This document shows positions 23,435 through 30,734 of a DNA stretch of 34,699 bases, piece by piece. Both the position numbers and the translations under genes were made by a program. The stretch spans positions 1-34,699 of the forward strand of contig JAICHQ010000029.1 in the NCBI GenBank assembly GCA_025924815.1, in the 5' to 3' direction. The notes beneath the pieces are model-generated. The model was not told the origin of the DNA. It made no database searches and saw only the letters and a program-made list of their open reading frames with translations. Every line of letters starts with the position of its first letter. The stretch's first letter is position 1. This DNA is from Nocardioides sp. (lineage in GTDB: Bacteria; Actinomycetota; Actinomycetes; Propionibacteriales; Nocardioidaceae).

Positions 23435-24815
23435 AGACGGTCTCCCCGCCGCTGGACTCCTTGCTGATCTTGCGGGCCAGGTAGAGACCCTCGAGGGCGA
23501 GCTCGATCGCGCCGGCCCGCTCGCCGTCGTTGTGGGCGTCGAGCCGGTCGCACACCTGGTCGTAGAGGTCGGACTCACCGAGGACCGGCAGGCCGGTCAG
23601 GAAGTCGCGGGCGGTGACCTGCTCGCCGGTCGTGACCATCTGGCCGGCCTCGATCCGGTCGACCAGCAGCGCGAAGTCGAGACCCCGGAAGTGGCTGCGC
23701 ACCGACTCGGCCGTGGCCGTCCGGAGCAGGTGGGTGAGGATCTCGCCCTCACGGCCCTCCTCGCCGGTCTCGAACTCGATCTTGCCGCCGAGCACGTCGA
23801 CCGCCGTCTCGAGGTCGACGACCCTGGCGACCGCCTGCTCCTCCCCCTGGCGCGTCGCACGGTGCAGCGCCGACGCCGCGATCGTCTCGGCGCCCGCGAT
23901 CGCGAACCGGGCGCTGACGCCCGAGCGCTGGTCGACCGAGGTCGACTCGCGCAGGTTGCGGGTGAACCTGGCCAGGATCTCGACGAGGTGGTCGGGCACC
24001 TCCGCGACCAGCTGCGCCTCCTGCCGGATCACCGCTACCTCGTCCTCGAGCTCGGAGGGGTAGTGGGTGCGGATCTCGGCCCCGAACCGGTCCTTGAGCG
24101 GGGTGATGATGCGTCCGCGGTTGGTGTAGTCCTCGGGGTTGGCGCTGGCCACGACCAGCGTGTCGAGCGGCAGCCGGAGCACGTAGCCGCGGATCTGGAT
24201 GTCGCGCTCCTCCATCACGTTGAGCATCGCGACCTGGATGCGCTCGGCGAGGTCGGGGAGCTCGTTGATGGCGACGATGCCGCGGTGGCTGCGCGGGATC
24301 AGGCCGAAGTGGATGGTCTCGGGGTCGCCGAGGCGACGACCCTCCGCGACCTTCATCGGGTCGACGTCGCCGATCAGGTCGCCTACCGACGTGTCCGGGG
24401 TGGCCAGCTTCTCGGCGTACCGCTCGTCGCGGTGTCGCCATTCGACCGGCAGGTCGTCGCCGAGCTCACCGGCGCGACGGCGCGACTCGGGCGTGATCGG
24501 GTCGTAGGGGTGTTCACCGAGCTCGGCCCCGGCGATCACGGGCGTCCACTCGTCGAGCAGGCCCACCAGCGACCGCAGCAGCCGGGTCTTGCCCTGGCCG
24601 CGCTCGCCGAGGAGCACCACGTCGTGGCCGGCGAGCAGCGCCCGCTCGAGCTGAGGGATGACGGTCGAGTCGAACCCATGCAGGCCGGGCCACGGGTCGA
24701 CGCCGGCGGCGAGCATCGCCAGCAGGTTCTCGCGCAGCTCCGTGCGCAGACTCCGCTGGAGGTGACCCGACGCGCGGAGCCGGCCGAGGGTGGTGGGTGC
24801 GGGAGTCTCGCTCAT
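23427..24815 (-). CDS. AAA ATPase, magnesium-chelatase ChlI/MoxR-like
   Basis: 462 residues. Walker A is GERGQGKT (70-77). The Walker B strand reads GIVAINELPDL near 179-189, with Asn where Asp is usual, followed by Glu; VVASANPEDYTNRG is sensor 1 and LKDRFGAEIRTHYP the arginine-finger region. Helical and lid regions follow to the end. It should form a hexameric ring that works on the VWA protein encoded just downstream (overlap of 8 bases). It is not part of a chlorophyll or cobalamin cluster, so chelatase activity itself is unlikely. Divergent from the kinase gene at 24947. Confidence 0.87.
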   Translation of the reverse strand: MSETPAPTTLGRLRASGHLQRSLRTELRENLLAMLAAGVDPWPGLHGFDSTVIPQLERALLAGHDVVLLGERGQGKTRLLRSLVGLLDEWTPVIAGAELGEHPYDPITPESRRRAGELGDDLPVEWRHRDERYAEKLATPDTSVGDLIGDVDPMKVAEGRRLGDPETIHFGLIPRSHRGIVAINELPDLAERIQVAMLNVMEERDIQIRGYVLRLPLDTLVVASANPEDYTNRGRIITPLKDRFGAEIRTHYPSELEDEVAVIRQEAQLVAEVPDHLVEILARFTRNLRESTSVDQRSGVSARFAIAGAETIAASALHRATRQGEEQAVARVVDLETAVDVLGGKIEFETGEEGREGEILTHLLRTATAESVRSHFRGLDFALLVDRIEAGQMVTTGEQVTARDFLTGLPVLGESDLYDQVCDRLDAHNDGERAGAIELALEGLYLARKISKESSGGETVYG

Positions 24816-24831
24816 GCCGGATCTCCGCGGC

Positions 24832-24856
24832 GTTGTCCGGCGGAGTTGTCCGGCGG
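24832..24856. repeat. Two tandem 12-bp direct repeats upstream of the AAA ATPase gene
   Basis: GTTGTCCGGCGG occurs at 24832-24843 and again at 24845-24856, separated by one base, in the 131-base gap between the divergent starts at 24815 and 24947. Tandem sites one helical turn apart could be an operator, but no known regulator motif is recognised. Confidence 0.4.
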
Positions 24857-24946
24857 TGGAGCGAGGCGACGAGAGGGCGGGATCTTCACGGATTCCACGC
24901 TAGCCCCGCGCGCAATCCCGGTGCCGGGAGCCACCACACTGGTGCC

Positions 24947-25516
24947 ATGGGGCGACGGATCCTCGGCATCGCGGGCCCACCGGGCGCCGGCAAGACGACG
25001 TACGCCGAGGGGCTGGTCGCCGACTCGGAGCGTACCGGCACCCGCTCGGCGTACCTGCCCATGGACGGCTTCCACCTCGCCGACCGGGCGCTGGTCGCGC
25101 TGGGGCTGCTCGACCGCAAGGGCGCTCCGGAGACCTTCGACGCGTGGGGGTACGCCGCGCTGCTCTCGCGCGTGCGCGAGGGCCGGCACACGGTCTGGGC
25201 GCCGGGCTTCGACCGAGCCCTGGAGCAGCCGCTGGCGGGGGTGATCGCGGTCGCGACCGACACCGGGCTCGTGGTGACCGAGGGCAACTACCTCCTGCTC
25301 GACCGGCCGGAGTGGCGGTCGGTGCGCGCCCAGCTGGACGAGGTGTGGTGGCTGGACTGCCGGGAGGACGTACGCCGCTCGCGGCTCGTCGCGCGTCACG
25401 TCGAGTTCGGCAAGTCGCCCGAGGCTGCGGAGGCCTGGGTCGCGCGCGTGGACGACGCCAACGCCGCGTCCGTGGCGGCGGGCCGGAGTCGCGCAGATCG
25501 CGTCGTGACCGTCTGA
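24947..25516 (+). CDS. Nucleoside/pantothenate-kinase-like P-loop protein
   Basis: 189 residues from the ATG at 24947. Walker A is GPPGAGKTT (10-18), and YLPMDGFHLADRAL carries the substrate Asp-Gly-Phe-His of the uridine kinase/phosphoribulokinase/CoaA group. ETFDAWGYAAL and VVTEGNYLLLD follow, as in YggC/YfH7-like proteins of unknown substrate. WWLDCREDVRRSRLVARHVEFGKS is the lid. It phosphorylates a small metabolite; it is not a pantothenate kinase proper because it is shorter. No operon partner follows; a hairpin lies downstream. Confidence 0.85.
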   Translation: MGRRILGIAGPPGAGKTTYAEGLVADSERTGTRSAYLPMDGFHLADRALVALGLLDRKGAPETFDAWGYAALLSRVREGRHTVWAPGFDRALEQPLAGVIAVATDTGLVVTEGNYLLLDRPEWRSVRAQLDEVWWLDCREDVRRSRLVARHVEFGKSPEAAEAWVARVDDANAASVAAGRSRADRVVTV

Positions 25517-25540
25517 GCGACGGAAGGACGAAGACCCGGC

Positions 25541-25564
25541 CCCGGCCTCCTATTGTCGGCCGGG
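25541..25564. terminator. Hairpin between convergent genes
   Basis: CCCGGCC (25541-25547) and GGCCGGG (25558-25564) make a perfect 7-bp GC stem with a 10-base loop, 25 bases after the kinase stop and on the 3' side of the response regulator on the other strand. The rest of 25565-25740 shows nothing else. Confidence 0.4.
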
Positions 25565-25740
25565 ACCCAGGTCTCCGGGGGATGGACGGGCAAAGGGGGG
25601 TCGCCGTCCTCGTCCAGGATCGGTCAACAGTGGAGCATCCATGAGGGTGCGTGGTCATCCGCCCACGTGCCCTTGGTCACCGACGGTCGGGACGAAAGCC
25701 TCGCCACGCGTCGTCACACGGGACCGATCGCGGAGCGCTC

Positions 25741-26403
25741 TCAGAGGTTGGAGTCCGACCCCAGCAGCTTCGAGGCCAGGACGGCCGCCTGCGTGCGTCG
25801 TTCGAGGCCGAGCTTGGACAAGATGCTGGACACGTAGTTCTTGACCGTCTTCTCGGCCAGGAACATCCGCTCACCGATCTGACGGTTGGTCAGGCCCTCG
25901 GCGATCAGGCCCAGCAGCTTGAGCTCCTGCTCGGTGAGGTCGGAGAGCTCGGGAACGGTGACCGGGCCGTTGCGCACACGGTCGAGGACCCGCGCGGTGA
26001 GACTCGGGTCGATCAGGGAGTTCCCGGCAGCCACCTGCCGGACCGCACCGACCAGGTCGTGTCCCCCGATCTCCTTCAGGACGTAGCCGGACGCACCCGC
26101 CATGATCGCGGCGAACAACGCCTCGTCGTCGTCGTACGACGTGAGGATCAGCGCGCGGACATCGGGGTCGACGGCCCGCACCGCGCGGCACACCTCGACG
26201 CCCGATCCGTCGGGCAGTCGGGCGTCGAGGACCGCCACGTCGGCGTGCAGCGCCGGGATCCGCGCGGCCGCCTCGACGGCCGAGCCGGACTCCCCGACCA
26301 CGACGATGTCGCCGGCCGACTCCAGCAGCGCGCGCAGCCCGTGCCGGACGACCTCGTGGTCGTCGAGCAGGAAGACGCGGATCCCCGAGGAGCTGTCGCT
26401 CAT
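25741..26403 (-). CDS. NarL/LuxR-family response regulator, DevR/DosR-like
   Basis: 220 residues. The receiver domain has Asp14/Asp15 in FLLDDHE, the phosphorylation site Asp60 in VAVLDARLPDGSG, a Thr in LILTSYDDD and Lys in GYVLKEIGG. The C-terminal helix-turn-helix (EGLTNRQIGERMFLAEKTVKNYVSSILSKLGLERR) is very close to the DevR/DosR type, which controls hypoxia and nitric-oxide responses in mycobacteria. No sensor kinase gene is adjacent, so it is an orphan here. The ATG at 26403 has no ribosome site; TAGACA seven bases upstream may be a leaderless -10 box. Confidence 0.9.
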   Translation of the reverse strand: MSDSSSGIRVFLLDDHEVVRHGLRALLESAGDIVVVGESGSAVEAAARIPALHADVAVLDARLPDGSGVEVCRAVRAVDPDVRALILTSYDDDEALFAAIMAGASGYVLKEIGGHDLVGAVRQVAAGNSLIDPSLTARVLDRVRNGPVTVPELSDLTEQELKLLGLIAEGLTNRQIGERMFLAEKTVKNYVSSILSKLGLERRTQAAVLASKLLGSDSNL

Positions 26404-26413
26404 GACACCATGT

Positions 26414-26719
26414 CTAGCAAGGCGCCTGGTGGCGTGGGGGAGAACCCCTCAACACCGAGCACATTCGTGTCCATCCGGCAGCAGCGATCGGGGCACCCCG
26501 TCGACGTCGCCCCGGTAGCCCCCGAAGGTCAACCCCGCCGCACGCGGTGCCGTCGTCCTCGACGACGTTGACTCGCTTCACGGTCAGCTCCTCGACGACC
26601 GTCGGCGTCACCTCGACGCCCGCCTCCCGGGCTGCCGCCTGCGCCAACCTCAGTGCCTCGTTCGCCCGCTCGTACGCCGTACGAGCCGCGTGCAGTGCCT
26701 CGATCACCGTCTCGCTCAT
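26414..26719 (-). pseudogene. Degenerate gene: N-terminus and short C-terminal motif of a conserved hypothetical, with deletion and frameshift
   Basis: From ATG 26719 the frame starts MSETVIEALHAARTAYERANE and runs to VVEELTVKRVNVVEDDGTACGG, then loses homology-like sense and ends at 26414. Removing one base from the C4 run at 26533-26536 restores GTACGGLTFGGYRGDVDG in the next frame, which ends at 26449. As I recall, related proteins have an 'R-I/V-N-V-V-E-x-D-G-T' block, about 40 further residues and then 'N-D-E-G-T-E-x-G-G-L-x-F-G-G'. Here the two blocks are fused, as if the middle was lost between the two D/E-G-T sites. I therefore call it a broken remnant. A short functional protein is less likely. 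Confidence 0.55.
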
Positions 26720-26813
26720 GCAGACATCCTGCCCGTCGAGCACGGCTTTACCATCCGACAGGGGGGCGCATCAGGTCGTGGTGCATGCGTCGACATCGAC
26801 GAGAGGGGCATTC

Positions 26814-26938
26814 GTGCACGACGTGGTGCGACCGCGGGGCAGGGTGCCCGTGATCGGCGCCGGGCCGGTCGGGCCCTTCCTGACCGCCCTGCTGCAGTCC
26901 GTCGAGGCCAGCACATCAGCCTCTACGAGCGGCGCGGG
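26814..26938 (+). pseudogene. Fragment of a FAD-dependent monooxygenase N-terminus
   Basis: On the plus strand, GTG 26814 leads to VPVIGAGPVGPFLTALLQSVEA, a dinucleotide-binding fold with G-x-G-x2-G. In a shifted frame immediately after comes HISLYERRG, which is the second strand ending in the ribose-binding Glu seen in flavin monooxygenases (usual form: V-x-x-Y-E-R-R). So the start of such a gene is present with a frameshift, and it runs straight into the 3' end of cbs without any further monooxygenase sequence. It is a decayed fragment, not an active gene. Confidence 0.5.
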
Positions 26939-28357
26939 TCAGGATCCGGCGAGGAAGGCCAGCAGGTCCTGTCGGGTCAGGACGCCCACGGGCTTGCCGT
27001 CCTCGTGGACGAGCACCGCGTCGGCGTCCTCGAGCATCGCGACCGCGTCGTGCGCGGACTCCGCAGAGCCGATGGTCGGCAGCGGCGGCGACATGTGCTC
27101 GTCCACGCTGTCGGTCAGGTGCGCAACGCCGGTGAAGAGGGCGTCGAGGAGCGTGCGCTCCGAGACCGACCCGGCCACCTCGGCGGCCACGATCGGCGGC
27201 TCGGCCCGCACCACGGGCATCTGCGAGACGCCGTACTCCTGGAGGATCGCGACCGCCTCGGCGATCGTCTCGGCCGGGTGGGTGTGCACGAGGTCGGGCA
27301 GGCGACCGGACTTGCCGCGCAGGATCTCGCCGACGGTGCGCTCGGTGGCAGTCGTACCCGTCGCGAACCCGTACTGCGCCAGCCACTCGTCGTTGAAGAC
27401 CTTGGTCAGGTAGCCACGCCCGGAGTCGGGCAGCAGGACGACGATCACGGCGTCGGCCGCCTCGGGGGTGCCCACCAGCTCTCGGGCGACCTCCCGAGCG
27501 GCGTACGCCGCCATCCCGGCCGAGCCGCCGACAAGCATCGCCTCCTCACGGGCCAGCCGGCGGGTGAACGCGAACGAGTCGGCATCGGAGACCTCGATCA
27601 CCCGGTCGGCGATGTCACGGTCGTAGGTCTCGGGCCAGAAGTCCTCGCCCACGCCCTCGACGAGATAGGGCCGGCCGGTGCCGCCGGAGTAGACCGAGCC
27701 CGCCGGGTCGGCCCCGATCACCTGCACCGCGTGCCCCCCTCGTTCCGCAGATCGCTCCTTGAGGTAGCGGCCGACCCCGCTGATCGTGCCGCCGGTGCCC
27801 ATGCCGCAGACGAAGTGGGTGATGCGTCCGTCGGTCTGCCGCCAGATCTCCGGGCCGGTCGTCTCGTAGTGGGAGCGCGGGTTGTTCGGGTTGGAGTACT
27901 GGTCGGGCTTCCAGGCGCCGGGCTCGGAGGCGAGCCGGTCGCTGACGTTGTAGTAGGAGTCGGGGTGCTCCGGTGCGACCGCGGTCGGGCAGACCACGAC
28001 CTCGGCGCCGTACGCCTTGAGCACGTTGCGCTTGTCCTCGCTGACCTTGTCGGGGCACACGAAGACGCACCGGTACCCCTTGGCCTGGGCGACCATCGCC
28101 AGGCCGACCCCGGTGTTACCGGAGGTCGGCTCGACGATCGTGCCGCCCGGCTTGAGCTCGCCGGAGGCCTCCGCGGCTTCGATCATCCGCGCGGCGATCC
28201 GGTCCTTCACCGAGCCGCCAGGGTTGAGGTACTCCACCTTCGCCAGCACCAGCGGCCCGCCGCCGTCATCTGCCCCGGCGGGCAGGTCCAGCGTGCGGTG
28301 CAGCCGCACGAGGGGAGTGTTGCCGACCAGGTCGAGCAGCGACTCCACGTACTCCAT
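26939..28357 (-). CDS. cbs: Cystathionine beta-synthase with C-terminal CBS pair
   Basis: 472 residues. PLP-binding Lys51 sits in NPGGSVKDRIA, the substrate loop is EPTSGNTGVGLA, and the phosphate-binding Gly loop CGMGTGGTISG follows. About 120 C-terminal residues form two CBS motifs (ETIAEAVAILQEYGVSQMPVV and HDAVAMLEDADAVLVHEDG), as in the mycobacterial and human-type enzyme but without a haem domain. It condenses serine or O-acylated serine with homocysteine to cystathionine in the transsulfuration route. The ATG at 28357 is preceded at 7 bases by TATCTT and lacks a ribosome site, so it is probably leaderless. Upstream in-frame ATG 28396 is rejected for that reason and because family members start M-E-Y. 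Confidence 0.92.
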   Translation of the reverse strand: MEYVESLLDLVGNTPLVRLHRTLDLPAGADDGGGPLVLAKVEYLNPGGSVKDRIAARMIEAAEASGELKPGGTIVEPTSGNTGVGLAMVAQAKGYRCVFVCPDKVSEDKRNVLKAYGAEVVVCPTAVAPEHPDSYYNVSDRLASEPGAWKPDQYSNPNNPRSHYETTGPEIWRQTDGRITHFVCGMGTGGTISGVGRYLKERSAERGGHAVQVIGADPAGSVYSGGTGRPYLVEGVGEDFWPETYDRDIADRVIEVSDADSFAFTRRLAREEAMLVGGSAGMAAYAAREVARELVGTPEAADAVIVVLLPDSGRGYLTKVFNDEWLAQYGFATGTTATERTVGEILRGKSGRLPDLVHTHPAETIAEAVAILQEYGVSQMPVVRAEPPIVAAEVAGSVSERTLLDALFTGVAHLTDSVDEHMSPPLPTIGSAESAHDAVAMLEDADAVLVHEDGKPVGVLTRQDLLAFLAGS

Positions 28358-28364
28358 GCCGGTC

Positions 28365-28370
28365 AAGATA
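28365..28370 (-). promoter_or_regulatory. Probable -10 box of leaderless cbs transcript
   Basis: TATCTT on the minus strand lies 7 bases before the cbs ATG at 28357. This supports that start codon. No clear -35 box. Confidence 0.45.
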
Positions 28371-28432
28371 GCCGCGCGGTCGGAGCCGCCCCTCATCGAC
28401 GCGGGCCCCGGCGGACCCCTCCGGGGAAGTGC

Positions 28433-28597
28433 TCAGACGGTGCGGTCGTAGCGACTGGTGAGCTCGCGCTGCGGGTTGAAGGCCCAACGCGTGTAGGCGT
28501 CGAAGCGCTGGAGCAGCCGGGTGCCGCGACGCTCGCGGCCCTCGTCGTGGCCGGTCCTGATCAGCAGAGCCAGGGACGTCGGGGTGGTGATGCGCAT
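28433..28597 (-). CDS. Small protein, 54 residues, unknown
   Basis: ATG 28597 has AGAAGGAG six bases upstream, the strongest ribosome site in the window, and the frame gives 54 residues starting MRITTPTSLALLIRTGHDEG and ending RWAFNPQRELTSRYDRTV. It is rich in Arg and has no hydrophobic segment. A second ATG at 28603 lies inside the ribosome site, so it is not the start. I do not recognise the family. It is divergent from the SGNH hydrolase gene, and the palindrome at 28657-28670 lies between them; it ends 75 bases before the cbs start, in the same direction. Confidence 0.62.
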   Translation of the reverse strand: MRITTPTSLALLIRTGHDEGRERRGTRLLQRFDAYTRWAFNPQRELTSRYDRTV

Positions 28598-28656
28598 TCT
28601 CATCTCCTTCTCGGGTGGTCGTGTCCGTCGTTCACCTGGTTCAATGCCCGCTGGCT

Positions 28657-28670
28657 TTGGAACGTTCCAA
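28657..28670. promoter_or_regulatory. 14-bp perfect palindrome, candidate operator
   Basis: TTGGAACGTTCCAA is a perfect inverted repeat in the 129-base gap between divergent starts at 28597 and 28727. A central CG flanked by A-A/T-T is typical of LacI-family operators, but no LacI-type gene is in the window. A second, weaker inverted repeat, GTGAC-ccga-GTCAC, follows at 28679-28692. Confidence 0.5.
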
Positions 28671-28713
28671 GAACGCTGGTGACCCGAGTCACGTACGCCT
28701 GGGACCCGCTGGC

Positions 28714-28719
28714 TAGGGT
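28714..28719 (+). promoter_or_regulatory. Probable -10 box of a leaderless transcript
   Basis: TAGGGT ends 7 bases before the ATG at 28727, which has no ribosome site; the spacing matches other leaderless starts here. Confidence 0.45.
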
Positions 28720-28726
28720 CGGCGTC

Positions 28727-29716
28727 ATGGGGAAGGCCGCTGCGGCGCGCAGGCTGGCCTCCGCCGCCGCATTCGGGGGCGGAGGACTGTCGGTCCTGGG
28801 CGCCGGTCTGTACGCCGTGCTGCGCGGCGAGGCGGTCCTCGCGCGCCGGGTGATCGGCAACGCCGAGGACGCGACGTTCCCGGACTCGACCGGCTGGTAC
28901 GGCCGCGGCCGGCCCGGACCGGCGATCAAGGTCGTGCTGCTCGGTGACTCCAGTGCGGCCGGGTACGGTGTGGAGCGGATCGTCGAGACGCCCGGCGCCT
29001 TCCTGGCCAGCGGCCTGGCCTCCCAGGCCGACCGCCGGGTGCATATGTGCACCTATGCCAAGGTCGGCGCCCAGTCCTCCGACCTCGACGGCCAGATCGA
29101 CCGCGCCCTGCCGAGCGGACCCGACCTCGCCGTGATCCTGATCGGGGCCAACGACGTCACCCACCGGGTGCGCCCGTCCCAGTCCGTGCGGTACCTGGCC
29201 GGGGCGGTCCGCCGCCTCCGCGACGCCGGCGTCGTGGTCCTGGTCGGCACCTGCCCCGACCTCGGCTCGGTCAAGCCGATCCCACCGCCGCTGAAGCAGG
29301 TCGCGCGGGCGATGTCTCGTCGTCTCGCCGCGGCCCAGGCGATCGTCGTGGTCGAGGAGGACGGGATCGCGGTGTCGCTCGGCTCGATCCTCGGCCCCGA
29401 CTTCGCCGCGGCGCCGGCGGTGCTGTTCGGGCCCGATCGGTTCCACCCGTCCGCCGAGGGCTACCGGGCGGTCGCCGAGGTCCTGGTCCCGAGCGCCCTG
29501 AACGCGCTGGGCTTCGGCGCCGACGAGGCGCGCCGGCGTACCCGCGGCGAGGGCACGGTGCCGGTCGCGACGGCGGCCGTCCGTGCCGCGCGCACACCCG
29601 GCACCGAGCTGGGAGACAAGAAGGGCCTCTGGGTGGAGCTGCGCCGGCGTGCCCGGCTGCGCTCCGACCCCGAGGCCCCTCAGGACGCCGAAGAGGACGC
29701 GGTCAGCGGCGCATGA
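28727..29716 (+). CDS. SGNH/GDSL hydrolase
   Basis: 329 residues. Block I is VVLLGDSSAAGYGV with the nucleophile Ser75, block III is IGANDVTH, and the Asp237-x2-His240 of block V is in PDRFHPSAEGY. The fold cleaves esters, often acetyl groups on lipids or sugars. The hydrophobic N-terminal stretch GLSVLGAGLYAVL near residues 20-32 could be a membrane anchor. The C-terminal tail is charged. It overlaps the end of the convergent Bax-inhibitor-like gene by 14 bases. Confidence 0.87.
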   Translation: MGKAAAARRLASAAAFGGGGLSVLGAGLYAVLRGEAVLARRVIGNAEDATFPDSTGWYGRGRPGPAIKVVLLGDSSAAGYGVERIVETPGAFLASGLASQADRRVHMCTYAKVGAQSSDLDGQIDRALPSGPDLAVILIGANDVTHRVRPSQSVRYLAGAVRRLRDAGVVVLVGTCPDLGSVKPIPPPLKQVARAMSRRLAAAQAIVVVEEDGIAVSLGSILGPDFAAAPAVLFGPDRFHPSAEGYRAVAEVLVPSALNALGFGADEARRRTRGEGTVPVATAAVRAARTPGTELGDKKGLWVELRRRARLRSDPEAPQDAEEDAVSGA

Positions 29717-30590
29717 TCGCCAGCAGGCGCAGCAGGTTGGTGTAGATCCAGACCAGGCTGACGGTCAGGCCGAACGCGGCGCGCCACGACTCCCGCTCCG
29801 GGAGGCCGGCCTTCACGCCGTTCTCGACGAAGTCGAAGTCGAGGATCAGCATGAAGATGCCGAGCACCAGGCCGACGAGCGAGAACACGAAGCCCAGCGG
29901 GGTGAGGCCGTAGAACCCGAGGTCGCTGCCGAACACGCCGACCACCACCTGCAGGATCGACAGGCCGACCATGCCGAAGACGGCGGCCATGACGCCCATC
30001 CGGAACTTGCTGCTCACCTTGATGTCGAAGAACTTGTACGCCGCCAGCGTGCCGGCGAACGCCGCGAAGGTGCCGATCACCGCCTGGATGACGATGCCGT
30101 CGCCGTACTGGTACTCGAAGAACTTGCTGAAGGCGCCCAGCGCGACTCCCTCGAGCGCGCAGAAGATCAGCACCAGGGCCGGGCTGATGACCCGCTTGAA
30201 CGAGTTGACCAGCGAGAGCCCGAACGCGCCGAGACCGCCGATCGCCATGGCGGTGTAGAGCTGGTTCGCCGCGGTCTGGGTGATCAGACCGTCGCCGATC
30301 GAGGGCGTCATCACCCAGGTGGCGAAGGCGGCGACCAGGAGCACGAGCAGCGACAGGCCTGTCTTCTGCACGACGCTGTCGATGGTCATCGGCCCGGTGG
30401 AGAGCCGGCCGGGGGCGGTCTGGGAGGTGCCCGGAGTGCCGACACCCCAGGTCGAGGGGTCGGGCGAGGTGGAGCTGCCGTAGCCCTGGTACGCCGACCC
30501 GCTGCCGCCGTAGACCTGGTTGCCGTAGGCGTTGCTGGCGCGTCCGTTGAACTCCTCGGAGTTCCGGAACACCGGGTTGTTGCTCTGCAT
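29703..30590 (-). CDS. Bax inhibitor-1/YccA family membrane protein
   Basis: 295 residues from ATG 30590, with GGAGGAGACC upstream. A Gly/Ser/Tyr-rich N-terminal tail of about 70 residues (AYGNQVYGGSGSAYQGYGSS) precedes seven hydrophobic helices, ending with the conserved LILDFDFVENGVK and WIYTNLLRLL. The two Asp residues in the penultimate loop are those of the BI-1 pH-sensitive calcium-leak family. The tail is longer and lower in complexity than in E. coli YccA, which is usual in actinobacteria. Function in bacteria is unsettled. Confidence 0.9.
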   Translation of the reverse strand: MQSNNPVFRNSEEFNGRASNAYGNQVYGGSGSAYQGYGSSTSPDPSTWGVGTPGTSQTAPGRLSTGPMTIDSVVQKTGLSLLVLLVAAFATWVMTPSIGDGLITQTAANQLYTAMAIGGLGAFGLSLVNSFKRVISPALVLIFCALEGVALGAFSKFFEYQYGDGIVIQAVIGTFAAFAGTLAAYKFFDIKVSSKFRMGVMAAVFGMVGLSILQVVVGVFGSDLGFYGLTPLGFVFSLVGLVLGIFMLILDFDFVENGVKAGLPERESWRAAFGLTVSLVWIYTNLLRLLAIMRR

Positions 30591-30722
30591 GGTCTCCTCC
30601 TCGGAGGCAGGCCGCGGCCGTCGCTCTGACATCCGCTCTCCCAGATCGTAGCCAGTCGACCCGGCATACCGGAGCGTCCGGGGCGAAGCACAGCCTTCCC
30701 TCAGACTGTCCGCTCCCACTGT

Positions 30723-30728
30723 TAGCGT
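30723..30728 (+). promoter_or_regulatory. Probable -10 box of a leaderless transcript
   Basis: TAGCGT ends 6 bases before the ATG at 30735. No ribosome site is present there. Confidence 0.45.
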
Positions 30729-30734
30729 CGCCGG

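Noticed and set aside
21374..23467. A 697-codon open frame opposite the VWA gene
   Set aside because: High GC keeps the opposite strand open. The reading is Val/Leu/Arg/Gly-rich without motifs, whereas the minus strand has a full VWA domain.
26690..29716. A 1008-codon open frame on the plus strand across the cbs gene
   Set aside because: It is the antisense of cbs plus the true SGNH hydrolase at its end; only the last 329 codons show protein-family motifs.
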